A stretch of 64,000 nucleotides of DNA, from positions 52,383,501 through 52,447,500 of the forward strand of contig CP136890.1 of the NCBI GenBank assembly GCA_034359265.1. Direction: 5' to 3'. The notes under the pieces were generated by a model, which ran no database searches, had not been told where the DNA came from, and worked only from the letters and a program-made list of their open reading frames with translations. The position numbers and the translations under genes are program-made. Every line of letters begins with the position of its first letter. Within the stretch, counting starts at the first letter, position 1. Origin of the DNA: Canna indica (Eukaryota; Streptophyta; Magnoliopsida; Zingiberales; Cannaceae). Positions 24,716 to 37,000 of this stretch are shown in pieces.

Positions 24716-25800
24716 CAACTCCTCACGTGCGGTTCCACCTTACGCTCCTCGATGAGCTCGGGCTGAACCCCCGAGTGCAATATTTGGCTATCACACCACT
24801 CCTTCCAGCCTTAGAGCTCTTATTTAACTCCTTGTGCGTGGTTCCTCCTTATGCTCCTTGGTGAGCTCGGGCTGAACCCCCGAGTGCAGTCTTTCGCTAT
24901 CACGCCATTACTTCCGGCCTTAGAGCCCTTATTCAATTCCTCGCACGTGGTTTCGCCTTACGCTCCTCGACGAGCTTGGGCTGAACCCCAGAGTGGAGTC
25001 TTTGGCTATCACACAACTACTTTCGGCCTTAGAGCCCTTACCTAACTCCTCGCCTGTGATTCCACCTTACGCTACTCAGCGAGCTCGAGCTGAACCCTCG
25101 AGTGCAGTATTTGGCTATCACGCCACTACCTCCGGTCTTAGAGCCCTTACTCAACTCCTCGCGTGTGGTTCTACCTTATACTCCTCGGCGAGCTCGGGCT
25201 AAACCCCCGAGTGCAATCTTTGGCTATCACGCCACTACTTCTAAGCCTTAGAGCCCTTACTTAACTCCTCGTGCACGGTTCCGCCTTATGCTCCTCGACG
25301 AGTTCGAGCTGAACCCCCGAGTGCAGTCTTTGGCTATCACGTCACTACTTTTGGCCTTAGAGCCCTTACTCAACTCCTCATGCGCGGTTCCACCTTACGC
25401 TCCTCGGCGAGCTCGGGTTGAACCTCCGAGTGCAGTCTTTGGCTATCATGCCACTACTTCTAGCCTTAGAGTCCTTACTTAACTCCTCGCGCGTGGTTCC
25501 GCCTTACGCTCCTCGGCGAGCCCGGTTTGCACCCCTTGAGTGCAGTCTTTGGCTATTACGCCACTACTTCCGACCTTAGAAGCCTTACTCAAATTCTCAC
25601 GCGTAGTTCCGCCTTACGCTCCTCGGGCTGAACCCCCGAGCGCAGTCTTTGGCTATCACGCCACTACTTCCGGCCTTAGAGCCCCTACTTAGCTCCTCGC
25701 ACGCGTTTTCGCTCCTCGGCAAGCTCGGCCTGAACCCCCGAATGGAGTCTTTGGCTATCACGTCGCTACTTCCAACCTCAATGCCTGTATATAACTAGAA
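24716..25800 (+). repeat. 109-bp tandem repeat array, about ten units
   Basis: Units begin AACTCCTCGCGCGTGGTTCC and contain GAGCTCGGGCTGAACCCCC, GAGTGCAGTCTTTGGCTATC and CCTTAGAGCCCTTA. Unit starts near 24716, 24827, 24936, 25045, 25154, 25263, 25372 and 25481 give a period of about 109; the last units are shorter and more diverged. It sits in the noncoding part of the Tat-like element, where such arrays are known in that lineage. 109 is not a multiple of three, so the short frames across it are artefacts. Confidence 0.9.
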
Positions 25801-26003
25801 TTCAGCTCTCACCAAGCCTAGCTTGTTAGTTACAACATGACTACCTCCAACATGAGAACCCTTATACAACTCCCCGCGTACAATCTCACCCTGTGCTCCT
25901 CAGCTAGCTCGACTGAGACCCATAAATGCGAGCCACCACTCCTAAATACACGCACAAGAAAATTACTACTTAACGTGCAAAGCAGCTTCAAAGTCGCTAC
26001 AAA

Positions 26004-26095
26004 AGGTTCAACCCCAAACGAAATTTCAGAAGGTTCAACCTCAAACAAGATTTCAGAAGGTTCAACCTCGAACAAGATTTCAAATGGTTCAACTA
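26004..26095 (+). repeat. 27-bp tandem repeat, three to four units
   Basis: Units of the form GGTTCAACCTCAAACAAGAT plus TTCAGAA repeat every 27 bp between the 109-bp array and the antisense ORF. Function unknown. Confidence 0.75.
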
Positions 26096-26280
26096 AAGAT
26101 TGCAGAGCAAAACTCTCCCCTCATAGGGAACCTAGCGGAAAGAATCAAAACTACATAATCGACCAGAGCATATTGCAAAACAAAAAGTGCCCACGATGGG
26201 GCAATTGTTAAACAAAAGAAGGGGATAATTGACCCTAGCAAGTTCTTAAAACCAATACACAAACAAAGAGCTTAAAACGT

Positions 26281-27973
26281 CTATTGAGGAGAAATCATGC
26301 CAGCCTTGGTGCACTCGACAGGAACATCCCTCCCCAGAACAACATCTCCCCATGGAGAAAAAGAACATTGACCTGGAGCCGCAGCCGAGGGTTCTTCTTC
26401 AACGGACCAAGAAAAATCCTCTTCAGCTTCAAAGTTTATCAAAACACCGTCCTTGACCTCCTTGAGGAAATCCATCCCAGAAAGGTCAACACTGGGAGCA
26501 AGGAGCTTAGCTTGTTCCATCACCCTTTCAAAACCCTCCATGTACATGGCAAGAGTATGGCCCTGAAGGCATTTCACCTCCTCTTCAAGGTTTTTCCTAG
26601 TCAAGTTGCACCTCCCAATCTCGGCCCTGGCTTCCTCAGCTTCGGTCTTCAGACGGGAACCTTCCGCCATTGTCACGGAAAGGTCCAGGTAGACCATCTC
26701 CAATTCTACCATGGTCTTGTTTTCCATCTCCGCTATTCGGGCAGCAGACTCAAAGACATCGACACTCAATCGGGCAACTTCATCAACCTTCGCCACCAAG
26801 GCTCTTTCCATCTCAACCATTTAAGCCCAAAGCCTCAAGTTCTTGGGATTGTGCCTCACACTCTCTCGACGAAGACTCTTTTAGCTTGCTCAGCAAAATT
26901 TGAACGTGATCCCAGGGATCCACCCCCTCAAGAAAAAACTAATTGGTTACTGTAACGAACGCATAAGACCGGACTTGGCTGTTGAACTCTTGTTGATGCA
27001 CAAGCTGCCACCATCACCTCCGGAGGAATGGACTCATTTCCCTGCGAATGGATGACCGCTTCAAGAAGCAGGTTCTCCTCAAAATGCCTAGCCCTTTTCC
27101 GACACCTCATCAGCGAGCCAAGGAACACCAGAGAACCCAAAGAAGCTGACGACCCATCCACTTCCGCCCTCACCCCAGAAACCCTCGGCTCTTGAGATTG
27201 TGAAGCTCTCATAGGCTTCAGTAAGCTATCCACCAATGGGCTTTTTGCTCTATCGTTAGAGGTTTTCTCTCATATTTCTACCAAACGAGCGCGCATGCTA
27301 GGCACCTTCAATAACAAAGACATCTCACCTACAAAACAAGAAAGAGCTGGATAATTCATTCCAATAAAATTGTGGAAGAACACCTCACGATCAAGGTATT
27401 GCCGAAAGGATCGTAAGGAAAATAAACCTAAACCCAACCTCAATGATGCCAAAGCAGAAGACCACGAAGGAAGAAAGAGACTGACTAAGAAAAACACCAT
27501 CGGACTCTTCGGGTCAAAGTCCTCGTTGTAAGGGAAACAAGATTAATCTAGTAAAGTTTAGTTTGGAAATCCAAGCGTGGTGCTTAGGTAGTGGAGTAGG
27601 CATTGGGGTCGAACCACTATAAATCATTGTGTTAGCATTGATATTTGTTTGTATTAATTGCTCTATTATTTATCGCTTTCACATTTAGTCATTCAATCGT
27701 GAATTGCCTAAGTAATCTAAGAAACGTTTAAAATTAAATTTAGGCGATAAGATTTAGTTAACACACTATCCCCCCCCCCCCCCCCTCTAGTGTGGCCATT
27801 TCACCAACACGCTTCACCCTCATTTTGTGACCCTGAGATGGAGGAGGAGAAGCTTCTTCAAGAGGCTTTGGATTTTAAGGCGATTTAATCCTTTCATCAG
27901 GTGTCAAAGATGACATCCCTTTTTAAGATTTTGCATAAACCTTCCGCACAAAACCCTTCTTCCTTTTGCCCAT
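26281..27973 (-). pseudogene. Antisense extra ORF of the Tat-like element, interrupted
   Basis: On the minus strand a protein-like track starts at 27973 (MGKRKKGFVRKVYAKS), is cut by an LTR fragment (27505-27809), continues at 27500-27270 (FIGMNYPALSCFVGEMSLLL), 27236-26928, and ends as an open 179-codon stretch 26820-26281. That last part is a predicted coiled coil (MVEMERALVAKVDEVARL, EAEEARAEIGRCNL) followed by an acidic tail. Stops and shifts break it. Tat-lineage plant elements are known to carry an additional antisense ORF between pol and the 3' LTR with coiled coil; position and strand agree. Its function is unknown. Confidence 0.6.
27505..27809 (+). mobile_element. SIRE-like copia LTR, 3' end fragment
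   Basis: It runs from GGGTCAAAGTCCTCGTTGTA through TAGTGGAGTAGGCATTGGGG and a ~17-C run to GGCCATTTCACCAACA at 27809. This equals the terminal ~300 bp of the LTR family. It splits the antisense ORF. No target duplication is visible because its left side is truncated. Confidence 0.8.
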
Positions 27974-28285
27974 AACAGCTTTGGATTGCTTTATTTGTAA
28001 GAAGAGGGAGGCCGTTGAGAGGTCAAGGAGTGGAGGAGAAGGAGGCTCGATTACAACTGCAGGGTTTTGAAGAAGCTTTCAGCGCCGAGAGGAATAAATT
28101 TGGGCGTTACTCTTTTGGGATTTCAACAAAAGAGGCCACACGTGTGGGTCTCCAAGAAGGCATGCATAATTAATTTAAATGTGCCCTCCCTTGAATAGCC
28201 TTCAATATCCTTCAATGGAATAGGATAAGTGGAGAAATAGAAGTAAGAATAATAACTGAAAACCTTTTAAATTTCCATCCTTTTT
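27974..28285. other. Spacer between Tat-like and copia elements
   Basis: No coding potential is seen. The left part is probably the 5' flank of the antisense ORF. The AT-rich right part (28200-28285) precedes the copia RNase H remnant. A copia 3' LTR matching 49535-49872 would be expected here and is not found. Confidence 0.4.
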
Positions 28286-29277
28286 TTATGTAAAAAAAAT
28301 GTCATATAACACACAACCCCATAGTATATCGTAATTGCTCAAATCTCCCTCCATCCAAGGCTTTTGTGAAAATGTCAGCAACTTGTTTTTCTGTAGAAAT
28401 GTATTCCAGTTGTAACTCATTTCTTTTAACCAACTATCTGATATAGTGAAACCGAATTTCAATATATTTTGTGCGAGAATGCATAACTGGATTCGTTGAG
28501 ACGTTGATTGCACTTGTATTATCACAGTATAGTATTGTTTCATCATGTTTGAAATCATAGTCTAACAACATATTTCTCATCCAAATTAACTAAGTACTGC
28601 AACTGTCTGCTGCCATGTATTCAGCCTCTGTAGAACAAAGAGAGATAGAATTTTGTTCTTACTCAACCAAGCCATTAGATTTGATCCAATATAAAAACAT
28701 CCACATGTAGTACTCTTCTTGTCATCAATATTTTCGGCCCAATTTGCATTAGTAAACCCTACTGGACAAGGATTAGATTCAATAGAATACCAAAGTCTAA
28801 AATCCAGAGTACCTTTAACATATTTCAGAATCCTTTTAACTGCCTGAAGATGAGACTCCTTAGGATTAGCCTAATATCTGGCACATAATCCCACACTAAA
28901 ACATAGATCAGGTTTGCTAGCTATCAGATACAATAGACTGTCAATCATACTTCTGTAGAGAATAGGATCAACATTCTTTCCTTCTTCATCTTTAATTAGT
29001 TTTTCATGAGTTGAGATAGGAGTTTTAACTGGCTTAGAACTGTCCATTTCAAACTTATGAATCAAATTTTTGGCATAGTTACTCTGAGAGAGGAATAACC
29101 CTCCTTTAAATTGCTTCACCTGGAGACTGAGAAAATAATTCATTTCTCCTACCATGCTCATCTCGAACTCAGATTTCATATCATCCACAAAATGTTTTAC
29201 ATAATTTTCTGAAGTTGAGCCAAACACAATATCATCAACATAAATTTGAGCAACTACCAGTTGAGACTCCTTTCTTT
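28286..29277 (-). pseudogene. Copia RT (second half) and RNase H region
   Basis: The frame 29277-28871 reads SQLVVAQIYVDDIVFGSTSE (catalytic YVDD), FVDDMKSEFEMSMVGEMNYF, LHKFEMD-type thumb sequence and DPILYRSMIDSLLYLIASKP, then stops. Degraded RNase H sequence continues to 28286 with several stops. The first ~40 codons of the open frame at 29278-29395 are CACTA terminal sequence, not RT. Confidence 0.85.
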
Positions 29278-29456
29278 CACTACTAGAATAATGATCTTCA
29301 CTGACGGTTGGTTTCGTTGGTAAGCTGTTGCTGAAGACCATCACCAACACGAGCAACGGCCGGGCCCATTGAACGACATCGTGGCAGAAAAGCATGTCGG
29401 TGATAACTTAGCAACATATCTGCAATGGCCACGTCGGTCGTTGCTAATATGGTATC

Positions 29457-29594
29457 AGCCACGGCTCAACAGCGGCCCAATTTTGTTGTTGATATCATTA
29501 TTAGCCACGGCTCAGCAGTGGCCCAATTTTGTTGTTGATATCATTATCAACCACGGCTCAGCAGGGGCCAATGTTTGTTGCTGATTTTATTATC
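29457..29594 (+). repeat. 46-bp tandem triplication in a CACTA subterminal region
   Basis: Three consecutive 46-bp units start AGCCACGGCTCAACAG, AGCCACGGCTCAGCAG and AACCACGGCTCAGCAG, each with a TTGTTGTTGAT-like middle. They occur in the older element and are not seen in the younger copies. Confidence 0.85.
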
Positions 29595-31791
29595 AGCCAC
29601 GGCTCCACAATAGCTGCTCTATTGTTGCGGATATAGATATCAGCAATGGGTCATCATTCGAAGTAATGTCGTTGCTGAAAGTTGGTTGTTAAGCCATTGC
29701 TGTAGGTCATCAGCAATGGCTTTGAGGTTGCGACCCAAGAATTACGATGTGCTTTCAGCGATGGCTTTGAAACGGGCGATCGTGGGAAAGCCGTCGTTGA
29801 TGTTGTCATCCTGTAACTAAAAAATTTAAAAATTAGAAATTTTCATTGATACATTTATTTAACCTGATATATAACTCACACACCCATACACACATCCATC
29901 CATTCATATACACATACATTCACAACATCACATATACATCCAGATATACATCAAAATAATTATAATTATCCACAATCGTATAAAAACTATACGAAACCAA
30001 AACTATCGTATCAACACGATACAAATCAAAATTATTGTATCAACACGATACGATCAAAACTATCGAGTCAACAGTATCAAAACTATCATAATTCATGCAT
30101 AACAAAATATCCAAGTCATAACAAGTCAAGTCATAAAACAAGATAAAGTCTCACTGCGGCGGTGGAAGATGGTCGGGACCATGCGGCAGGGTCTGCAGTG
30201 CTTGAGTGTAGACTGTTGTGGACTGAGTTGAGGATGATGGATCTGTCGGTGGGATGCTACCGCCGGATTGAACTATCAATTGTCTCAACATGGCGTGCAC
30301 ACCCGCTAACATTTGACTCTAACACTCCATCATCTCACTCTTACACGTGACCGTCTCCTCCAATGTCACTATCTGACTCTAATCCTAAGCCCGGGAGGTG
30401 GAGGGCTGCTCACCGACAATCAGATGGGACGGTTCCCCAAGTGGCCTGAGCACAGCTCGTGCATGGCCACTGTTTGCAAAAGCCATCTATGCAGTCGTGG
30501 TCCCAGCCACCAGCGACATCAACCCACACTCGCGTGTCAAAGTCCTCAGGGGTGCCCCCGCGTTGCGTCACCGTCTGAGTGTAGGTCTCCTATAGGAGTT
30601 TCTATTTTTGTTTCATAATTTTCCTAATTATAAATAAATATTGCATAACATAAACAAATATACTTACCATGATTACTGCAGCGCGGGTGTCGATGTACTC
30701 TCCCGCCCCATGTCCTCGATGGTGTGTCTGCTCGAACACCTCCACCGAGGTGGGTCATTGGACACTCCCGTCAGCCATCACCTGTGTCTACATTTATGAA
30801 ACAAATACATTAGTTAGTGCATAGAGTAATAAATACAATAGATAATTGAAATTAAGGTATAATACTTACCATATGACTCGCGTGCACTACAAATGATATA
30901 GACCTGCTAGTGTGACGCGCTGCTCCCCTGGACATGCGTTTCTAGTCACACTCTGGGATACCTTCTGCCACCACTCCGTCGACCATATCACCACGAGTTA
31001 GTCCCAAATATCATGAGTAATCCAATCGAGGCCATATCCCCGAGTCTCCGCGATGTTTGTGGTCCCAGCTTGGACCATCGCTTGGGATCGGGCCTGCCCC
31101 AGTTGGCCGTTGTACCTCTACTGGAAAATAGCCTCCCATGTAGTATAAATAAAGGACCTCTAGTCCTTTGGCCATGTATAGCGAGCCTGCAAAACAATAA
31201 TGTCCGTACCAATATTAATCATCATGTATATAAAAATTTTAAATATGTACCTCAAACTCGCGCCAGAGCATGTCCACGTGCTCACGGGGCGCGTGAGACC
31301 ACGTGGGCCATGCTCCATGCATGTACCATCGGATTGTCCCCGATATAGTCCTAGGGACATCCTCATGCTCGAGCCTGCATACAAAAATATAGTACAATAT
31401 TATATTATGATATAATAAATTATATATAATTAATTATTCATAATACATTACCGCTCCCCGATCACACTAATAAGTCTATGTTGTTCCACGACTAGCGGAG
31501 GCTGAATCCTGTTTGGCCCGTGTGGCCGCCTACGTCTGGATAAACTAGCCTTGGTCGTAGGAGGATAGGGGCAGGAACAAGTGCGCAAAATCTGGAGTCT
31601 CATCGATCGGAGACTCTGAAACTCTCGTTCGGCGATAACCTCGACCCACCATAGCTGTTGAATAAGCATATAATTAGATTATATATATAGTAGAGATAGA
31701 CTTAATAGAAGATTTACTTTATAATTATTCCTCATCATCTGAGTATTAGTCTTCGAATTCTTCTTCTTCATCTTCTTCATCTTCTTCAAAT

Positions 31792-32157
31792 CACTACTAG
31801 AATAATGGGCATCAGCAACGGCTGATGCCGTTGCTGAACCGTTGCTGAAGAGCATCAGCAACGGCCGAGCCATTGCAATAGAGCCGTGACAGAAAGTCGC
31901 GTTGCTGATGACTTAGCAACGGATCAGCAACGGCCGCTCGGGCCGTCGCTAAAAATATTATCAGCAACGGTTTTGCCACAGACACGGAGCCGTTGCTGAT
32001 AACATTAATAGCAACGGCCGCTGAGTCCGTAGCAAAGCCGTTAGTAAAACCCTGTCGCTAAGCCGTTGCTGTAGGTCATCAGCAACGGCTTTCGATACAC
32101 TTTTAGCAACGGCTTTCCCACGGACGGCCGTGGGAAAGCCGTTGCTGATGACGTATA
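31792..32157. repeat. Left subterminal repeats of CACTA copy 1
   Basis: About fifteen copies of AGCAACGGCT or its inverse AGCCGTTGCT, many as face-to-face pairs. At the inner edge is a perfect 19-bp inverted repeat (32105-32123 and 32128-32146, AGCAACGGCTTTCCCACGG) around a 4-base loop. In En/Spm such motifs bind TnpA. Confidence 0.85.
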
Positions 32158-32437
32158 CCTGCGAACAGAAAAATTTCAAATTTCAAATTTCCATTGATAC
32201 ATTGATACATTATCTGATACATAACTCACACACCCATACCCTCATACACACATTCATTCACACATCACAAATACACCAAGATATACATCAAAACAATTAT
32301 ATTTATATTGATAATTATCCACGATAGTATAAAAACAATTCAAATGCAAAATTGAAGTATCAATATCCAAACAAAATAAGTTAAACAAGTTCAATATCCC
32401 AGTAACAAGTTCAATATCCAAACAAAAAATCTCACGA

Positions 32438-33973
32438 TCACGATGGAGGATGGTCTGGATCATATGGCGGGATCTGGAGTGCTTGAGTGTACACCGGCGT
32501 GGACTGACTCGAGGACGATGGATTAGATGATGCCGAAGAGATGCCTGCTTCGGGATGACCTGACATGTTGCGTAGCATAGCTTGTATATTCGCCATCATC
32601 TGACTCTGGCGCTCCATCATCTCAGTCTGACGCGCGACCGTCTCCTCTAGAGTCCTTATTCTGCTAGTATGATCATAACTGAATCTAGAGGTGGACGGCC
32701 GCTCACCAGCAACCGAAGGGGTCGGTGCCCCAAGTGGCCCTAGTACGGCTCGCGCATGACCACTATCTGCGAAGCCATATACGCGGCCATGGTCCCAGCC
32801 ACCTGCGGCCTCGACCCACGATGCTGCGTCAAAGTCCTCGGGGGTACCCCCGCGCTGCACCACCGTCTGGCTGTAGGTCTCCTACTCGAGTTAGCTTTTT
32901 TATTTAATATTTATCATAAAACTTAAATTATAAATATATAATGAATAATTTAAACAAATATATAATTACCATAATGTATGCAGCGCGGTTGTCGATGTAC
33001 TCCCCCGTCCCATGTGCTCGACGGTGAGTCCGCTCAAACACCGCCATCGGGGAGGGTCGCTGGACACTCCCGTCATCCGACACCATCGTCTACATTTACA
33101 AAACAAATACATTAATTAGTACACATAGTAACAAATAAAATATATAATTAAAAGATATACTTACCATACGGTTCGCGTGCACTGCAAATGCAACAGAGCC
33201 GCCGGTGTGACGCGCTGCTCCCCCCAACATGCGATTTCTAGCCGCATTCCGAGAAACCTCCTGCCATTGATCCGTCGACCATATCCCCACGAGCTGATCC
33301 CATATATCCGGAGTAATCCAACCGGGGCCGTATCCCCGAGTCTCCGCGATGTTAGTGGTCCCAGCTCAGGCCATCGCTTGGGACCGAGCCTGCCCCAGCT
33401 ACCCGTTGTACCTTGCCCGGGAAATAGCCTCCCAGGCAGCGTAAATGAAGGGCCTCTGGTCCTCGGCCCATGTATAGCGAGCCTGCAAAATAATAATATT
33501 AGTACCAATATTAATATATCATCATGCATGTAAAAAATAATAATAATATGTGCCTCAAACTCGCGCCATAACATGTCGACGTGCTCGCTAGGCACGTGAG
33601 ACCACGTAGGCCATGCCCCGTGCATGTATCGTCGAATAGTAGAAGAAATGCTCCTCGACACTTCTTCTTGCTCGAACCTGCACAATAAAAATAAATTTTA
33701 ATATTATATTATGATATAATGAATTTGTAATGATTCATAATTCATGATATATTACCGCTCCCCAATCACGCTAATCAATCTACGTGACTCTGTGGCTGGT
33801 GGAGGCTGCCACCTGTTCGGCCCGCGTGGCCGCCTGCGTCTGGATGTACTAGCCTCGGCAGTATCATCCTCATGAGGATCAGCAACAGGAGGATCAGCAG
33901 CATGAGTAAGTGCTGGAGTCTCACCGATCGGAGACTCCGAAGCTCTCCTGCGTCGATAACCACGACCAGACAT
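32438..33973 (-). pseudogene. tnpA-like gene of CACTA copy 1 (plant transposase 24 type), disrupted
   Basis: Five exons on the minus strand: 33973-33756, 33677-33554, 33482-33165, 33089-32970 and 32882-32438. The start MSGRGYRRRRASESPIGE leads into a basic RRRRPRGPN segment. The conserved core (STIRRYMHGAWPTW, WSTDQWQEVSRNAARNRM, HTGGSVAF) and the C-terminal coiled coil (LEETVARQTEMMERQSQMM) are typical of the Ptta/En/Spm plant transposase family, which binds subterminal repeats. Stops occur in exon 3 at 33399-33401 and 33366-33368. The intron after exon 2 has GC instead of GT as donor. The start lies 77 bp after the tnpD stop, suggesting one alternatively spliced pre-mRNA as in En/Spm. Confidence 0.85.
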
Positions 33974-34050
33974 ATCTGTCGAACAGACATATAATCAGAT
34001 TATTGTATAAATAGTAGAGATATATTTAATAAAATATATATACTTTACAA

Positions 34051-37000
34051 TTATTCCTCATCATCTGAATAATAGTCTTCGAATTCTTCTTCTTCTTCCT
34101 CTTCTTCCTCTTCTTCATCTTCTTCATCTCCAGCTTCCTCAATTTCATGATCGTCATCATCAGCATATTCAACTTCTAATTGAATTGACGTTGTGTCTGC
34201 TTCCTCGAGTATTGGAATAATACGATCCACAGCAGGAAGATCATCTTCTTGATAGAAACCAGGAGGATCATTTTCTCCTACTATCGGATCAATTTTTCCT
34301 CTACCTTTTGTCTTACAGACTACACGCCAATTTGCTCTATCTTTATTTCGAGCCGGATACTTTGCGGAATATACTTGTTCGGCTTGTGATGCCAATATAA
34401 AAGGCTCATTTGCTGCCAATTTCGATTTGTAATTAACCTCAACAAGTTTGTATTTTGGATGAACGTTCATGCCCCTTTCTGTTGTATCGAACCAATGACA
34501 TCTAAATAGGATCACTGATTTCAAGCCGAAGTAGTGCAACTCTATCACTTCTTCCACCAGTCCATAAAAATTCATATCACATTCAACATAGGTTGTCCCT
34601 TTCATGCAGACCCAGCATTCATCGTCTTCTTTGTAAATGAATATTCAACCGTGTGAAATTTATACCCGTTAACAAAATATCCGCTATAGCACGACACAAG
34701 TCGTGACGGTCCACTAACAAACTCAAATATTCTTTCATCTATTTTAGCTCTGTGATCTTTGCTGTAAGTCTGAATCCAAGTAGGGAAATCACGATTCCGT
34801 AATCTCTCCAATTCTTGATCGTTGTGAATAGAGTATTTTTGCACCATCTCAATGTCAAATATTTCAATGAATTGTTCAATCTCTGGACAATTGAGTAATA
34901 CATACAAGTGTGCCAAATGATACTCTTCATCGCTTAAGTGTCGAGATGGACGAGAACCAAAAGCACGACCAGAGTGACAAAATATATTTAAACGTCCATC
35001 TGAATGTCGAACACCCCCGTCGTCGTTACGTGGAAGACGATCAAATCTTGTCTGTACCGTCGATTCAAAGTAAAATGAGTAGAATGTTGAAATTTCTTGG
35101 ATGATATACGATTCAGATATTGATCCTTCAACAGCTGCGGTGTTCTTTACTTTTTTCTTCAGACGATTCATGTATCTTTCAAATAAGTACATCCACCGAT
35201 ATTGAACGGGGCCACCAACTCGTGCCTCGTATGCCAAGTGTATCGGTAGATGCTCCATCGAGTCAAAAAATGCAGGAGGGAAAAACTGCTCCAGCTTGCA
35301 TATGATTTCAACAATATTATTTTCAAGTGTAGACATATCTTCGACTCGAAGGACATTTGCACAGATGCTTCTAAAAAACATACTTAATTCAGTCAACGGA
35401 CCCCAAATATTATCAGGTAGAAGATCTCGAAATGCGATTGGAAGTAATCTCTGCATGAATACATGACAATCATGGCTCTTCATCCCTGATATTTTGCAAT
35501 CATCGACGTTCACACATCGAGATAAGTTTGAAGCATATCCATCGGGTAATCTGAGTTCTTTTACCCATTGACAAACATCTTTGATCTGTTGTTTATTTAA
35601 CACATATAGGGTCTTCGGTTTCAGATATCATTCGTTGAGCTCTTGTAACTCCAACTCTGGTCTTTTACAAAGTATTTTCAGATCATGTCGGACTTTGACA
35701 TTATCTTTAGTTTTTCCAGAAATATCCATCAAAGTGTTGAAAATATTATCAAACACATTTTTTTCAATGTGCATGACATCTAAATTATGTCGAATCAATA
35801 ATGAACTCCAATAGGGCAATTCCCAAAAGATACTTTTTTTCACCCAGTTGTGTGTTTGGCTAAAACCTGACACTCTTTCATTGCGACCAAATACTATATC
35901 TGGAAGTGCTGAAACACGTGCTAACATTTGTTCACCAGACAACATCGGTGGTGGCCCATCTCTTTCGACTCTGCCCTTAGTAAATTTATTACGATTCCTT
36001 CGATACTGGTGATTAACCGGTAGGAATCGACGATGACAATCAAAGAATGAGATTTTTCGTCCGTTCTGAAGACTGATTGATTTAGAGTGTTCCATACAAT
36101 ACGGGCAAGAGAGTCGGCCGTGAGTGCTCCAACCCGACAACATGCCGTACGCGGGGAAATCATTGATTGTCCACAAGACCGCGGCCTTTAAATTGAAGTT
36201 TTGCTTCCGATGACAATCATAAGTGACAGCTCCCTCAGTCCACAATGTTTTCAATTCATCTATCAAGGGTCTGAGAAATATGTCAATTTCTTTTCGCGGA
36301 CCCTTAGGACCCGGAATAATCATCGAAAGATAAATAAATTCATCTTTCATGCACATTGACGGTGGCAAATTATAAACTGTCAGCAGCACTGGCCAAACTG
36401 AATAAGGAGTTGCAGAATGTCCAAACGGATTAAAACCATCTGTGCACAATCCCAATCTGATATTTCTAGTATCCCTAGCAAATGAAGGATAACATGTATC
36501 CAAATGTTTCCATGCTTCACTGTCAGATGGATGAGTCATTACTGTATCATCACGACTTCTTGCATGCCAACTCATGTAGGGGGCTGTCTTTTCCGACATG
36601 AATAATCTTTGAAGCCTCGGTGTTAGTGGAAAATACCGAAGCACCTTAAACGGGATATTTTTCTGTCGGACCGGTTTCTTCTCCTTGTAACGAGGGTGTT
36701 GACATACAGGGCATTTATCCAACTGCACATTTTCTTTATAATATAAAATGCAGTTATTTTGGCACGCGTGAATTTTTTCGTACCCAAGCCCCAATTTTCT
36801 CATTAGCTTTTTAGTCTTATAAAAAGTAGGCTCAAACTTGTTATCAGTAGGCAGCATTCCATTAATCAATCCAGCAATCCGATCATACGCAACTCCGCTG
36901 ATATTACAATCAACCTTGATGTTTAAGAGCTGTGTCATTGCTGAAAACCTAGTGTATTTAGGATAATTCTCATACAAAGGTTCATCGGCAGCTTTCAACA

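Noticed and set aside
24583..25482. Several ORFs with similar repeated peptides
   Set aside because: Translations of the 109-bp tandem array; no constraint visible.
24716..25800. CRISPR-like regular repeat
   Set aside because: Units are directly adjacent diverged repeats without unique spacers, in plant nuclear DNA.
28871..29395. 174-codon frame as one protein
   Set aside because: The N-terminal ~40 codons come from the CACTA end; only the remainder is copia RT.
34910..35305. Plus-strand frames opposite tnpD
   Set aside because: Shadows of the DUF4218 coding strand; the same frames recur wherever tnpD does.
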